Source: Clostridiales bacterium (GTDB lineage: Bacteria > Bacillota > Clostridia > Christensenellales > Aristaeellaceae). Taken from it: a stretch of 64,000 nucleotides of DNA. The position numbers and the translations under genes were made by a program. The notes beneath the pieces were generated by a model, which did not search any database, was not told where the DNA came from, and saw only the letters and a list, made by a program, of their open reading frames with translations. Location: contig SVHC01000011.1 of the NCBI GenBank assembly GCA_015056055.1, positions 1-64,000 on the forward strand. Direction: 5' to 3'. Positions 8,120 to 16,827 of the stretch are shown here, piece after piece. Position 1 is the stretch's first letter; every line of letters starts with the position of its first letter.

Positions 8120-8845
8120 GTGTACGAAACTTTATCCTTATGGCTGCGGTACTTTTTTGCCGGTTTTGCCGTAATTTTTGTTATACGTGCATGGATTATA
8201 ACGGTGCGGGATAACCGCCGTGCGCGAACCATTCGAAGCTGGCTTCCTGAAACGGGAACGATAGGCGAGTGGTTGGTTATTGCCGGTGCTTCGCGAATCA
8301 GAAAAGGAACGCGTCTTCCTATACTGAATGAAGGAATGATCGGTTCAGCAAGGCGGGCAGATATCCGAATTCTGCATGGCGATATTAAAGCGGAACATGC
8401 ATATTTTATCCAGCACGGCAAAGGATTGCGTATTCATCCTGTAATGGATGCCCCTGTGCAGGTGGAAGCACAGCACGGCGGGGTATTTTATCCTTCGGAT
8501 GGATATGTGGAAATGAATGATGGTGATATCCTGATTCTGGGTGAGTTCAAAATGGTTTTGACTCTTTTCAATACTGGTAGAGAAAACAGAACGATTATTG
8601 TTACTCAGGAACCCGAAACGACGGATAGAAGCTCTTTTGAAAAGAGTGTGCCCGGTATCAATCCGCTGGATGAACAGCTGGATGAACTGAGCAAAGCCGC
8701 ACAGGCAAAAAGACGGAAAGATACGAGTACAAAAACAAATAACAGTCTGAATAAGAAAAAGAAAAGCAATTCCACATCCCAAAAGGATGCTGTGAAACTG
8801 GAGCTGCCATGGCAAGACGAAGAGGACTGGATTCCAAGACACTAA
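8120..8845 (+). CDS. Membrane-anchored FHA-domain protein
   Basis: The 241-residue protein has one N-terminal membrane segment (about residues 8-28) and then a cytoplasmic FHA-like domain at about 60-155, which would bind phosphothreonine on a partner. The motif order fits FHA: GSARRADIR, then AEHAYF and a glycine-rich beta region. The C-terminal 60 residues are charged, Lys/Ser/Thr-rich and likely disordered. The start is a GTG with TGGAGG 6 bases upstream. It overlaps ftsW by 37 bases. FHA-RodA-PBP clusters are known in actinobacteria, where FHA proteins tie wall synthesis to Ser/Thr kinases; no kinase gene lies in this window. Confidence 0.82.
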   Translation: MYETLSLWLRYFFAGFAVIFVIRAWIITVRDNRRARTIRSWLPETGTIGEWLVIAGASRIRKGTRLPILNEGMIGSARRADIRILHGDIKAEHAYFIQHGKGLRIHPVMDAPVQVEAQHGGVFYPSDGYVEMNDGDILILGEFKMVLTLFNTGRENRTIIVTQEPETTDRSSFEKSVPGINPLDEQLDELSKAAQAKRRKDTSTKTNNSLNKKKKSNSTSQKDAVKLELPWQDEEDWIPRH

Positions 8846-10122
8846 AACGTGCGCTTACTCGCGCAAATCCCCATTTTTTAATGGTCGCTCTGACGGTATT
8901 TCAGGTCACGGCCATGCTTTTGCTTGCCTTCAAATCCGAAACAGTTGACTGGCAGGCAATCGGATATGCAGTGTTTATGCCGCTGGCATCCTATATGATT
9001 CTCAAGACGTTTATCCGGTTGTGGCCCGTTGACAGGACGCTGGTGATTCTTATTCTGTTTTTGTGTTCGGTCAGTCTGGTCACTCTCAAAGACATTGCGA
9101 AATCACCGACAACTTCGAATACGCAGGCTTTGTATATGATGATTGGCTTTGTCGCCATGGGATTCGGCATAGCGTTTTCGCGAATGCGGATTGATTGGCG
9201 CAAGGCAAGCTATGTTTTGATGGCGCTGGCGATTCCGATGGCGTTCAGCCCGTTTATTCTGGGTGACTGGCAGTATGGCGCACTCAACTGGATTGAACTG
9301 TCATTGGGCGGATTCACCATAACTGCACAGCCCAGTGAATTTGTGAAGCCGGTTCTTGTAATTTGTCTCGCAGCCCAGCTCAGCAATCACCCCGGTATAA
9401 AGCGTGCGATTTTTGGCGTAAGTTTTGCAGCCGCACTGTGCGGTGTGCTTTTGCTGCAGCGCGACCTCGGTGCGCTTCTTCTGTATTTCCTTACGACTGT
9501 TGCCATGTTCTATGCAGCCACATCCAGACTGGGGCTTTCGCTGACCGGTATCGGCGCGGGAGCTGCATGTGCTGTGGCAGCCTATAATTTCCTGCCGTAC
9601 ATTCAAAAGCGTATGGCTGTGTTTATGAATCCGTGGAGTGATCCCATGGATTCGGGATACCAGATTGTGCAGGCTCTGATTGCAATTGGTTCCGGCGGAT
9701 TGTTTGGAATGGGCCTTGGAATGGGCCTTCCGCGAAATATTCCGCTGTATCATTCCGATCTGATCTTTGCAGCGCTCTGTGAGGAATTCGGTCTTGTGTT
9801 TGCCGTATGTCTGCTTGCGGTATATGCACTGATATTTATGCGCGCAGTTTCCATTGCCATGAATGCACGTACAAGCTTCCACTCGCTGGTGGCATTCGGA
9901 ATCGCGTTTATGTTTGCATTGCAGACGCTGGTAATTGTCGGTGGCAGCATTCATCTGCTTCCTCTTACGGGCATAACGCTTCCGCTGGTCAGTGCCGGCG
10001 GCAGTTCCATTGTGGGTACGATGGCAGGACTTGGTCTTCTGATAGGAGTTTCAACGCTGAATGCCGAAGCAGAAGCAAATGACCTTCGTCGCATGGAGTG
10101 GCGTGAAGGAGGCGGCATATGA
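8809..10122 (+). CDS. FtsW/RodA/SpoVE family peptidoglycan polymerase
   Basis: A 437-residue polytopic (about 12 helices) SEDS protein that polymerises lipid II into glycan strands together with a class B PBP. Family signatures are visible: PSEFVKPVLVI, the loop GSGGLFGMGLGMG, LCEEFGLVFA and the C-terminal PLVSAGGSSIVGTM. The ATG has CTGGAG 5 bases upstream, inside the end of the FHA gene. The stop overlaps the PBP start by 4 bases (ATGA), so the two products are translationally coupled and likely act as a pair. FtsW, RodA and SpoVE cannot be told apart here; the neighbouring PBP suggests a dedicated SEDS-PBP pair. Confidence 0.92.
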   Translation: MARRRGLDSKTLKRALTRANPHFLMVALTVFQVTAMLLLAFKSETVDWQAIGYAVFMPLASYMILKTFIRLWPVDRTLVILILFLCSVSLVTLKDIAKSPTTSNTQALYMMIGFVAMGFGIAFSRMRIDWRKASYVLMALAIPMAFSPFILGDWQYGALNWIELSLGGFTITAQPSEFVKPVLVICLAAQLSNHPGIKRAIFGVSFAAALCGVLLLQRDLGALLLYFLTTVAMFYAATSRLGLSLTGIGAGAACAVAAYNFLPYIQKRMAVFMNPWSDPMDSGYQIVQALIAIGSGGLFGMGLGMGLPRNIPLYHSDLIFAALCEEFGLVFAVCLLAVYALIFMRAVSIAMNARTSFHSLVAFGIAFMFALQTLVIVGGSIHLLPLTGITLPLVSAGGSSIVGTMAGLGLLIGVSTLNAEAEANDLRRMEWREGGGI

Positions 10123-11531
10123 AAAGACTGCAGCGCTGCATCCGTGCGATAAGTATCCTGGTTCTCTGTGCCTTTGTGTTCACGGCAAGCTGGTTTGGAT
10201 GGACGGTACAGAAACAGTCCGGGCGCTGGATTGCTACTTCGTATAACACGCGACTTTCTGCCGCACGCAAAAATACGCTGATCGGCAATATTTATGACCG
10301 AGAGGGAATGACGCTTGCTTCCACGGATTCGGAAGGAAATCGTGTATATAACGACGATTCCAGGACACGCCGTGCTGTATCTCAGACTGTAGGTGATACA
10401 CTGAGCATGTCCGGCACAGGTGTTGAAACTTTCCATGCGGCTACGCTTCTGGGACTTTCGCGCGGTTCTCTCCTTGACACGGTTATGAATCCGAGCGCTT
10501 CCACGCAGGGAAACAGTATCCGCCTGACTATCAGTGCCGAACTTTGCCGATATATCAACAAGCAGTTTCCGGAAGGATACAACGGTGCTGTAAGCATCAT
10601 CAATTATAAAACCGGTGAAATACTTGGTATGGTTTCCATGCCGTATTATGATCCGGAAAAAGTGCTGAACCGTTCTGAGGATGCAGATGCTTCCGGTTCG
10701 GGGTATTTGAACCGAAATACGCAGGGACAGTATGCACCGGGTTCCATATTCAAGATTGTTACGCTCGCGTCTGTGCTGGAATATCTGCCCGGCGCGCAGT
10801 ATGCTTCTTATGAGTGCAATGGAATCTGGACTTATGAAGGCGGACAGGTGACGTGTGCTGGCAACAAAGCGCATGGTACCATGACGCTGGAAGAGGCCTT
10901 TGCGCAGAGCTGCAATGTAACTTTCGCCAAACTGGCTTATGAGCTGGGAGCGGAACGGTTGGCAAGCACAGCAAAGGCATTTGGCTTTAATGATACATTC
11001 CGCTTTCAGGATCTGATTTTGTATGATTCCAGCATGGACACCCGCATGCCCACCATTGGAGATCTTGCATGGACCGGCGTAGGTCAGGGAAAAACACTGG
11101 TTTCTCCTCTGCACATGGCGATGATTGCAGGAACCGTTGCCAATGGAGGTATCATGGCGTCTCCCAAATTGATCGCCGATGTAATTACGCCTTCGGGCAA
11201 CAAGGCGCTTCGTGTTCCTGACAGCCCTTACGGACGTGCGATGCAGGCCGGTGCTTCCGATATTATCGGCGGCTATATGAGAACGACTGTCAAGAACGGA
11301 ACTGCGCACAATGCAGATATTTCGGGTTATACCGTATGCGGAAAGACTGGTTCTGCACAGGTAGCAGACAACAGTGATATCGAAACGAATGCTTGGTTTA
11401 CAGGATTCGTTTATGATAATGAGCATCCTTACGCCATAGCCGTAGTTATCGAAGAAGGTGGCTCCGGCAGCAATCTGGCGACAAGGCTTGCAAAAAAAGT
11501 TCTGGAAAAGGCAATTGAACTCGGATTATAA
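10119..11531 (+). CDS. Class B penicillin-binding protein (peptidoglycan DD-transpeptidase)
   Basis: The 470-residue protein has one N-terminal membrane anchor (about residues 8-30) and a transpeptidase domain with the three active-site motifs in order: SIFK (Ser209-Lys212), SCN (264-266) and KTG (409-411). It forms peptide crosslinks in new wall outside the membrane. The pre-transpeptidase region is short (the anchor plus about 120 residues), as in the PbpA-like group that pairs with RodA/FtsW in FHA clusters. It overlaps ftsW by ATGA and is followed 13 bases later by the MoxR ATPase. Confidence 0.93.
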   Translation: MKRLQRCIRAISILVLCAFVFTASWFGWTVQKQSGRWIATSYNTRLSAARKNTLIGNIYDREGMTLASTDSEGNRVYNDDSRTRRAVSQTVGDTLSMSGTGVETFHAATLLGLSRGSLLDTVMNPSASTQGNSIRLTISAELCRYINKQFPEGYNGAVSIINYKTGEILGMVSMPYYDPEKVLNRSEDADASGSGYLNRNTQGQYAPGSIFKIVTLASVLEYLPGAQYASYECNGIWTYEGGQVTCAGNKAHGTMTLEEAFAQSCNVTFAKLAYELGAERLASTAKAFGFNDTFRFQDLILYDSSMDTRMPTIGDLAWTGVGQGKTLVSPLHMAMIAGTVANGGIMASPKLIADVITPSGNKALRVPDSPYGRAMQAGASDIIGGYMRTTVKNGTAHNADISGYTVCGKTGSAQVADNSDIETNAWFTGFVYDNEHPYAIAVVIEEGGSGSNLATRLAKKVLEKAIELGL

Positions 11532-11544
11532 GGAGGAAAAAGAC

Positions 11545-12483
11545 ATGGTTGCAGCACTGGCAGAAAGACTTCAATCCAATATCGGCAAAGTTATCGTTGG
11601 CAAAACAGAAACGGTTGAACTTCTGTTGACGGCGATTCTTGCAAATGGACACGTACTTCTTGAGGACGTTCCGGGAACCGGTAAGACGCTTCTCTCAAAA
11701 TCTCTCGCAAAGTCTCTGGACGCAGGCTTTGCACGTATTCAGTTCACTCCCGACCTGCTTCCGTCCGATGTCACCGGTTTGAGCGTATACAATTCCAAGA
11801 GTGGCGAGTTTGAATTTAAGCCCGGCCCGGTATTCACCAATATCCTTCTGGCTGACGAGATTAACCGTGCAACTCCGCGTACCCAGTCGAGTTTGCTGGA
11901 GTGTATGGAAGAACGTCAGGTAACCTGCGACGGCGTTACCCGCAAGCTTGCAGCCCCCTTCCTGGTAATTGCAACTCAGAACCCGGTTGAAACGCAGGGT
12001 ACTTTCCCGCTTCCCGAGGCTCAGTTGGACCGTTTTCTCATGCGTCTGCGTCCGGGCTATCCGTCTCATGAAGAAGCTCTGTCCATTATCGACCGTTTTA
12101 TCCGCAATGATCCGCTCGCTTCTCTGGAAGCAGTTGCAACCCGTGAAGCTCTTGTCGAAGCTCAGGGTATGCTGGGCAGTGTTCAGGTTTCCGAACCGGT
12201 TCGTGAATACATTGTAGCTCTTGTTGAAAAAACGCGTACGCTTCCGCAGGTTCAGCTTGGCGTAAGCCCGCGCGGTCTGCTTGCACTTCTGCGCGCCACT
12301 CAGGCTCTGGCTCTGATCCGCGGACGCGATTATGCCACGCCGGATGATGTCAAATCCCTGGCTATTCCGGTACTCGCGCACCGCGTTATGGTTCGCGGTC
12401 TTTACGGACAGATGCAGCCTTCCGAGGCCATTATCGAAGAAATTCTGGCTAACACGCCGGTTCCCACGGAGGCGACAAAGTAG
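11545..12483 (+). CDS. MoxR-type AAA+ ATPase
   Basis: The 312-residue protein has Walker A EDVPGTGKT, Walker B LLADEINR, and MoxR sequence such as LPEAQLDRF and VSPRGLLALLRA. MoxR ATPases act as chaperones for partner proteins and often sit next to DUF58 and membrane proteins, as here. The start MVAALAERL has AAGGAGG 8 bases upstream; an upstream extension of the frame into the PBP gene is not used. The stop TAG overlaps the GTG start of the DUF58 gene by one base. Confidence 0.92.
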   Translation: MVAALAERLQSNIGKVIVGKTETVELLLTAILANGHVLLEDVPGTGKTLLSKSLAKSLDAGFARIQFTPDLLPSDVTGLSVYNSKSGEFEFKPGPVFTNILLADEINRATPRTQSSLLECMEERQVTCDGVTRKLAAPFLVIATQNPVETQGTFPLPEAQLDRFLMRLRPGYPSHEEALSIIDRFIRNDPLASLEAVATREALVEAQGMLGSVQVSEPVREYIVALVEKTRTLPQVQLGVSPRGLLALLRATQALALIRGRDYATPDDVKSLAIPVLAHRVMVRGLYGQMQPSEAIIEEILANTPVPTEATK

Positions 12484-13577
12484 TGAACGTACTTTGGATC
12501 GTCTTTATAGCCGTTTTTCTGGCCGCTTTGCAGGCGTGGCTGTTCAGGGCATTAGGCCAGAAAAAAATGGAATACCACCGTTCGTTCAACTGCGAATCCG
12601 TGCATGAAGGCGAACGGGTAAAGTTGGTTGAGGTTGTAAAAAACCGCAAGATTCTTCCCATTCCGTGGCTGCGCATCGAATCCCGTATCTCTCCGAATCT
12701 CCGATTTAAAGTAGGCGGAGAAGATCGGGAAATCAGCGATGACCAACAGTATCACAAGAGCGTGTTCTTTCTTGGGCCTTTCAGCCAGATTACGCGCCGC
12801 CATGAAATTACCTGCCAGAAACGCGGATTGTATTCCGTTGGTACGCTGGCTGTAACCACCGGTGACCTTTTCGGCTTTGCTCAGAAGAGTACGGATAAGG
12901 ACATTGACTGCCGCCTGATGGTATATCCCAGGCTGCTGTCCGAAAGCGAGCTTCCCACGCCGGCTACCCGATGGCAGGGTGAACTTATCGTACGCCGCTT
13001 TATTGCTCCGGATCCGTTTTTGATGAACGGTATTCGTGAGTATCGAGCAGGCGATCCGCTGCGCACTGTTCACTGGGGAGCAACTGCACGCACGGGGCAA
13101 TTGCAGGTGAAGCAGTTTGATACCACAGCTGACCCGCGTGCGCTTGTCGTTCTGAATGTGCAGACGACCGAAGAGCAGTGGGGCGAGCTCATGGAGTACG
13201 AGCAGAACATTATCGAATACGGTATTCGAATGGCGGCGACGCTTGCTGTGCGTGCACTGAACTGCGGCGTGGATGCAGGATTTGCTTCCAACGCATGCTA
13301 TCAGGGCGAGAAGGGGCAGGGAAACTGCATTTACATTCCGGCAAAACGCGATGCCAATCAGGCGCAAACGATCTTCGCCGCTATGGCGCGTCTGCAGATT
13401 TATCGTGAACTGACATTTGCGCATTTTCTGGATGACCTTGCTAACAGCGTTACCGGCGCAGATATAGCGATTCTATCCTGCTACACAAGTCCGATGATGG
13501 AAGCATCCATGAATCGCTTGCGTGCAAACGGCAACACTGTAACTATGATTTCCATTAATAAGGAGAATGTCGTATGA
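12483..13577 (+). CDS. DUF58 domain protein
   Basis: The 364-residue protein has one hydrophobic N-terminal segment (about residues 3-20). It carries the DUF58 signature around residue 200: DPLRTVHWGATARTG followed by LQVKQFD. DUF58 proteins resemble von Willebrand type A folds and are encoded with MoxR ATPases; their biochemical job is not settled. It starts at a GTG inside the MoxR stop (TAGTG) and ends with an ATGA overlap with the next gene, so the three are almost certainly made together. Confidence 0.85.
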   Translation: MNVLWIVFIAVFLAALQAWLFRALGQKKMEYHRSFNCESVHEGERVKLVEVVKNRKILPIPWLRIESRISPNLRFKVGGEDREISDDQQYHKSVFFLGPFSQITRRHEITCQKRGLYSVGTLAVTTGDLFGFAQKSTDKDIDCRLMVYPRLLSESELPTPATRWQGELIVRRFIAPDPFLMNGIREYRAGDPLRTVHWGATARTGQLQVKQFDTTADPRALVVLNVQTTEEQWGELMEYEQNIIEYGIRMAATLAVRALNCGVDAGFASNACYQGEKGQGNCIYIPAKRDANQAQTIFAAMARLQIYRELTFAHFLDDLANSVTGADIAILSCYTSPMMEASMNRLRANGNTVTMISINKENVV

Positions 13578-14980
13578 GTAATATGAAAAAGTTCTCCGCA
13601 TTTTTGATCAGCTTGGTATTTACGGTTTTCACGATCATGCCGCTGTCGTTGCTGCTTTCGTATGGATTCTTTGGAGACTGCACGGCGGGTATGCCGGTAT
13701 ATCTCGGAATAATACTGTTTACGGTACTGATTGCATATCTGCCTGCATATGTGGGAAACTACAAGGTGGAAACGATCATTTCCGGAGGCGGCGGAACGCT
13801 GGATATGTATCGTGAGCGCCCGGAAGTTATTCAGAAAAAAAGCGGCCATCGTTTCCCGCTGCGTTGGGGTGTATTCGTAATCATGCTGGCTGCTGTAATG
13901 ATTTTCAGTGTTGCAGTTCCTTATGTGCGTGATATTGCATGGCTGCCGCGCGCGGGATACAGTCTGATTCTTCTGGTGGGTTCGTGTATCCTCGTATGTG
14001 TGGTTGCGAATCCAAAGGCTTCGTTTGTGGGATTCCTGGGTACGCTAATTGGCGTGTTCATGTATCTGACTGCGGGTCTTGCACTGTGGATTTTGCGCAA
14101 TGCTGAAATTTCCAAGCTTACCACATGGGTGCAGACCTGTATGATGATATACATATTCATGTGTGTATTCATGCTCAATTCGCATTCCATGCTTCAGGGC
14201 TACAACGCCAAGGGAACAACGAAGCCCGCATCCCGCATTGCGCGTTCGAATCGTTTGATGGTAACAGGTTTCGGCGTTGTTTTGCTGCTTGTCATGATGT
14301 CGACGCATATCCGGAATTTCTTCAGCTGGTTGGGCGCTAAAATCGGCGGAATGTTCGTAGGCTTTGTGCAATGGATATTCTCCCTGATTCCCAAGGGTAT
14401 TTATGTTCCGCCTCAGTCGGATGAAGGTCTGGAAGCATACAGCTTCGGTGACAATTTCATGATCACCGAACCGGTCGAGACCAACGAATTCTGGCTTAAA
14501 AGCGAAAATTACCTGCGGATTGTGGGTATGGTCATTGCTGCAATTCTAATCCTCATTGCATTGTTCAAGGTTTTCCAGGGGCTGCGCATTCTTTGGAGAA
14601 AGCTGCTTGTGCTCATTCGAAAGTATGCCAAGAATGTAAGTGAAGAGTATGAAGATGAGCATGAGAGTCTGTTGGAATGGGACGACATGCGGCGTGAGAT
14701 GGGTGAATCCATTCGCAGTCGTATTCAGAAACTCGTAACGCGCGAAAAGAAGTATTCGCAGCTGGAAGCGCGCGAACGCGTACGGTACATTATACGTGAG
14801 CTTTATCGCCGCGAAGGCGGAAACTATTCCGCAAAGACGCTGCGAGAAGCTTCCGGCGGTATTGATTTCCGTAAGGCAGATGCAGCTTCCGCATGCGAAT
14901 TGTACGAGCGCGCACGCTATTCCGATAAAACAGTTTCAAACGAAGAAGCTGACAAACTGAAAGAGGCGGTAGAAATTTGA
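13574..14980 (+). CDS. Polytopic membrane protein with C-terminal DUF4129-like domain
   Basis: The 468-residue product has about seven or eight membrane segments (roughly residues 10-60, 95-200, 225-290 and 325-350) and a cytoplasmic tail rich in Arg and Glu. The tail ends in a DUF4129-like region (ERVRYIIRELYRR ... YERARYSDKTVS). In many MoxR-DUF58 operons the third gene is a membrane transglutaminase-like protein whose tail is DUF4129. Here I see no Cys-His-Asp transglutaminase core, so this version seems to lack the enzyme part. It overlaps DUF58 by ATGA and uvrC by 4 bases. Confidence 0.72.
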   Translation: MSNMKKFSAFLISLVFTVFTIMPLSLLLSYGFFGDCTAGMPVYLGIILFTVLIAYLPAYVGNYKVETIISGGGGTLDMYRERPEVIQKKSGHRFPLRWGVFVIMLAAVMIFSVAVPYVRDIAWLPRAGYSLILLVGSCILVCVVANPKASFVGFLGTLIGVFMYLTAGLALWILRNAEISKLTTWVQTCMMIYIFMCVFMLNSHSMLQGYNAKGTTKPASRIARSNRLMVTGFGVVLLLVMMSTHIRNFFSWLGAKIGGMFVGFVQWIFSLIPKGIYVPPQSDEGLEAYSFGDNFMITEPVETNEFWLKSENYLRIVGMVIAAILILIALFKVFQGLRILWRKLLVLIRKYAKNVSEEYEDEHESLLEWDDMRREMGESIRSRIQKLVTREKKYSQLEARERVRYIIRELYRREGGNYSAKTLREASGGIDFRKADAASACELYERARYSDKTVSNEEADKLKEAVEI

Positions 14981-16815
14981 ACGAAGAGCTCAAATGGAAA
15001 ATTGCGCATTTACCGGAATCGCCCGGCTGCTATATCATGAAAAGCCAGGGGAAGGTTATCTATGTCGGAAAGGCAAAAAACCTTAAGAACCGCGTGAAGC
15101 AATATTTTCAGGCGTCTTCCAACCATACGCCCAAGGTGCGCGCTATGGTTGAGAGGGTTGACGACTTTGAGCTGATTCTTGTCGACAGCGAACTGGAGGC
15201 ATTCGCACTGGAATGCAACCTGATTAAGCGCTACAAGCCTTTTTACAACATTCTTCTGAAGGATGACAAGCATTATCCTTACATTCGGATTGATCTGAAT
15301 GAACCCTATCCGCGAATCACCATTGTGCGGCGTACTGCCGGTGATGGTGCCAGATATTTCGGACCGTATCTGGGTTCAAATGCCATTCGCGATGCGCTGG
15401 ATGTGGTCAGAAGCATTTTTCCGATTCGCTCCTGCGCACATAAGCTGCCGTCCTCAAGACCGCTGCGTCCGTGTGTAAACCATGAGATCGGCCTGTGCCG
15501 CGCTCCGTGCGCAGGCCGAATCTCTTCCGGGGAATACCGTACCCTGATGGAAGGGGTTACGGATTTTCTGGGAGGGAAATATGATGCCGTCCTTTCGGTA
15601 TTGAAAGAAAAGATGCAAAAAGCCTCTGCAGAATGGAACTTTGAGCGTGCTGCAGTTTACCGCGATCAGATTGCAGCGGTAGAACAACTGATGCAGAAGC
15701 AGAAGGCAATTGCTACATCCGGGGCAGACCAGGATGTGATTGCGGCTCTTGCGGATGAAAACGGCGCAATGATTCAGGTGCTGTACATTCGTTCCGGCCG
15801 CATGATTGGATCTGACCGATTTCAGCTTGAAAATGCCGGTGATGAAAACACCGAGAATATACTTACGCAGTTTATAGCACAGTTTTATGATGAATCGAGA
15901 GTTCCTCCGAAGGAAGTGCTTGTTTCCATGCAGCTTTCTGAGCAGGAAACGTTGGAGGAACGTCTGTCAGGGTTCCGTTCTTCAAAGGTTCATATTATTG
16001 CGCCGCAGCGTGGAGAAAAGCGCAAGCTTATTCTATTGGCGGCAAAGAATCTGAATGAAGAGGCGGAGAAGCGCCGCAAAAAGCTGGCGGCTTCTTATGA
16101 ACGAACCATAGGCGCACTGGAAGAACTGCAGGAGGTACTGGGGCTTTCCGATGTGCCGAGAAGGATCGAAGGATTTGATATTTCCAATACGCAGGGAAGC
16201 CTTTCTGTTGCATCTATGGTTGTTATGATCGACGGAGTCAGTGCGCGCAAGGAATACAGGCATTTCCGCATAAAAACAGTAGAAGGCCCGAATGACTTTG
16301 CATCTATGCGCGAGGTTATTTCCCGCAGAATGGCGCACGGTTTGAAGGAATTGGAAGAAGGCACATCCGAGGCAAAGTTTTCGGATTTCCCGGATTTGAT
16401 TTTGATTGATGGCGGCAGGGGACAGCTGAATGCGGCACGGGAAGCTATGCTTGAATCCGGGCTTGAAATTCCGATGTTCGGCCTTGCAGAGCGGATTGAT
16501 GAAATTGTACTTCCGGATGAATCGGAAAGTATCCTGCTGGACAGACATTCCAATGCGCTGCATCTGATACAGCGGCTTCGCGACGAGGCACACCGCTTTG
16601 CGATTACACACCACCGCGCGCTGCGTACGAAAAAAGGAATTCGTTCGCGGCTGGAGGATATTCCGTCTGTCGGCCCTGCACGCAGACGCGCACTGCTTGC
16701 GCATTTCCGCACAGTGGAAGCTCTTCAAAATGCTGGGATAGAAGAAATTTCAAATGTGAAGGGTATTTCACCGGCCCTTGCACAGACAATATATGAATAT
16801 TTGCATAAAAATTAG
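14977..16815 (+). CDS. uvrC: Excinuclease ABC subunit C
   Basis: The 612-residue nucleotide excision repair nuclease cuts on both sides of a lesion with UvrB. Domains in order: GIY-YIG nuclease (YIMKSQGKVIYVGKAKNLKNR, residues about 14-34), UVR motif that binds UvrB (about 203-238), the RNase H-like nuclease with GFDISNTQGS, LILIDGGRGQ and DEAHRFAITHHR, and two helix-hairpin-helix motifs at the C-terminus. It starts at a TTG that overlaps the previous stop (TTGA); the next residues NEELKWKIAHLPESPGCY fit the UvrC N-terminus, which supports the rare start. A weak AGAGGCGG lies upstream. Confidence 0.93.
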   Translation: MNEELKWKIAHLPESPGCYIMKSQGKVIYVGKAKNLKNRVKQYFQASSNHTPKVRAMVERVDDFELILVDSELEAFALECNLIKRYKPFYNILLKDDKHYPYIRIDLNEPYPRITIVRRTAGDGARYFGPYLGSNAIRDALDVVRSIFPIRSCAHKLPSSRPLRPCVNHEIGLCRAPCAGRISSGEYRTLMEGVTDFLGGKYDAVLSVLKEKMQKASAEWNFERAAVYRDQIAAVEQLMQKQKAIATSGADQDVIAALADENGAMIQVLYIRSGRMIGSDRFQLENAGDENTENILTQFIAQFYDESRVPPKEVLVSMQLSEQETLEERLSGFRSSKVHIIAPQRGEKRKLILLAAKNLNEEAEKRRKKLAASYERTIGALEELQEVLGLSDVPRRIEGFDISNTQGSLSVASMVVMIDGVSARKEYRHFRIKTVEGPNDFASMREVISRRMAHGLKELEEGTSEAKFSDFPDLILIDGGRGQLNAAREAMLESGLEIPMFGLAERIDEIVLPDESESILLDRHSNALHLIQRLRDEAHRFAITHHRALRTKKGIRSRLEDIPSVGPARRRALLAHFRTVEALQNAGIEEISNVKGISPALAQTIYEYLHKN

Positions 16816-16827
16816 GAGGAAACTGCA

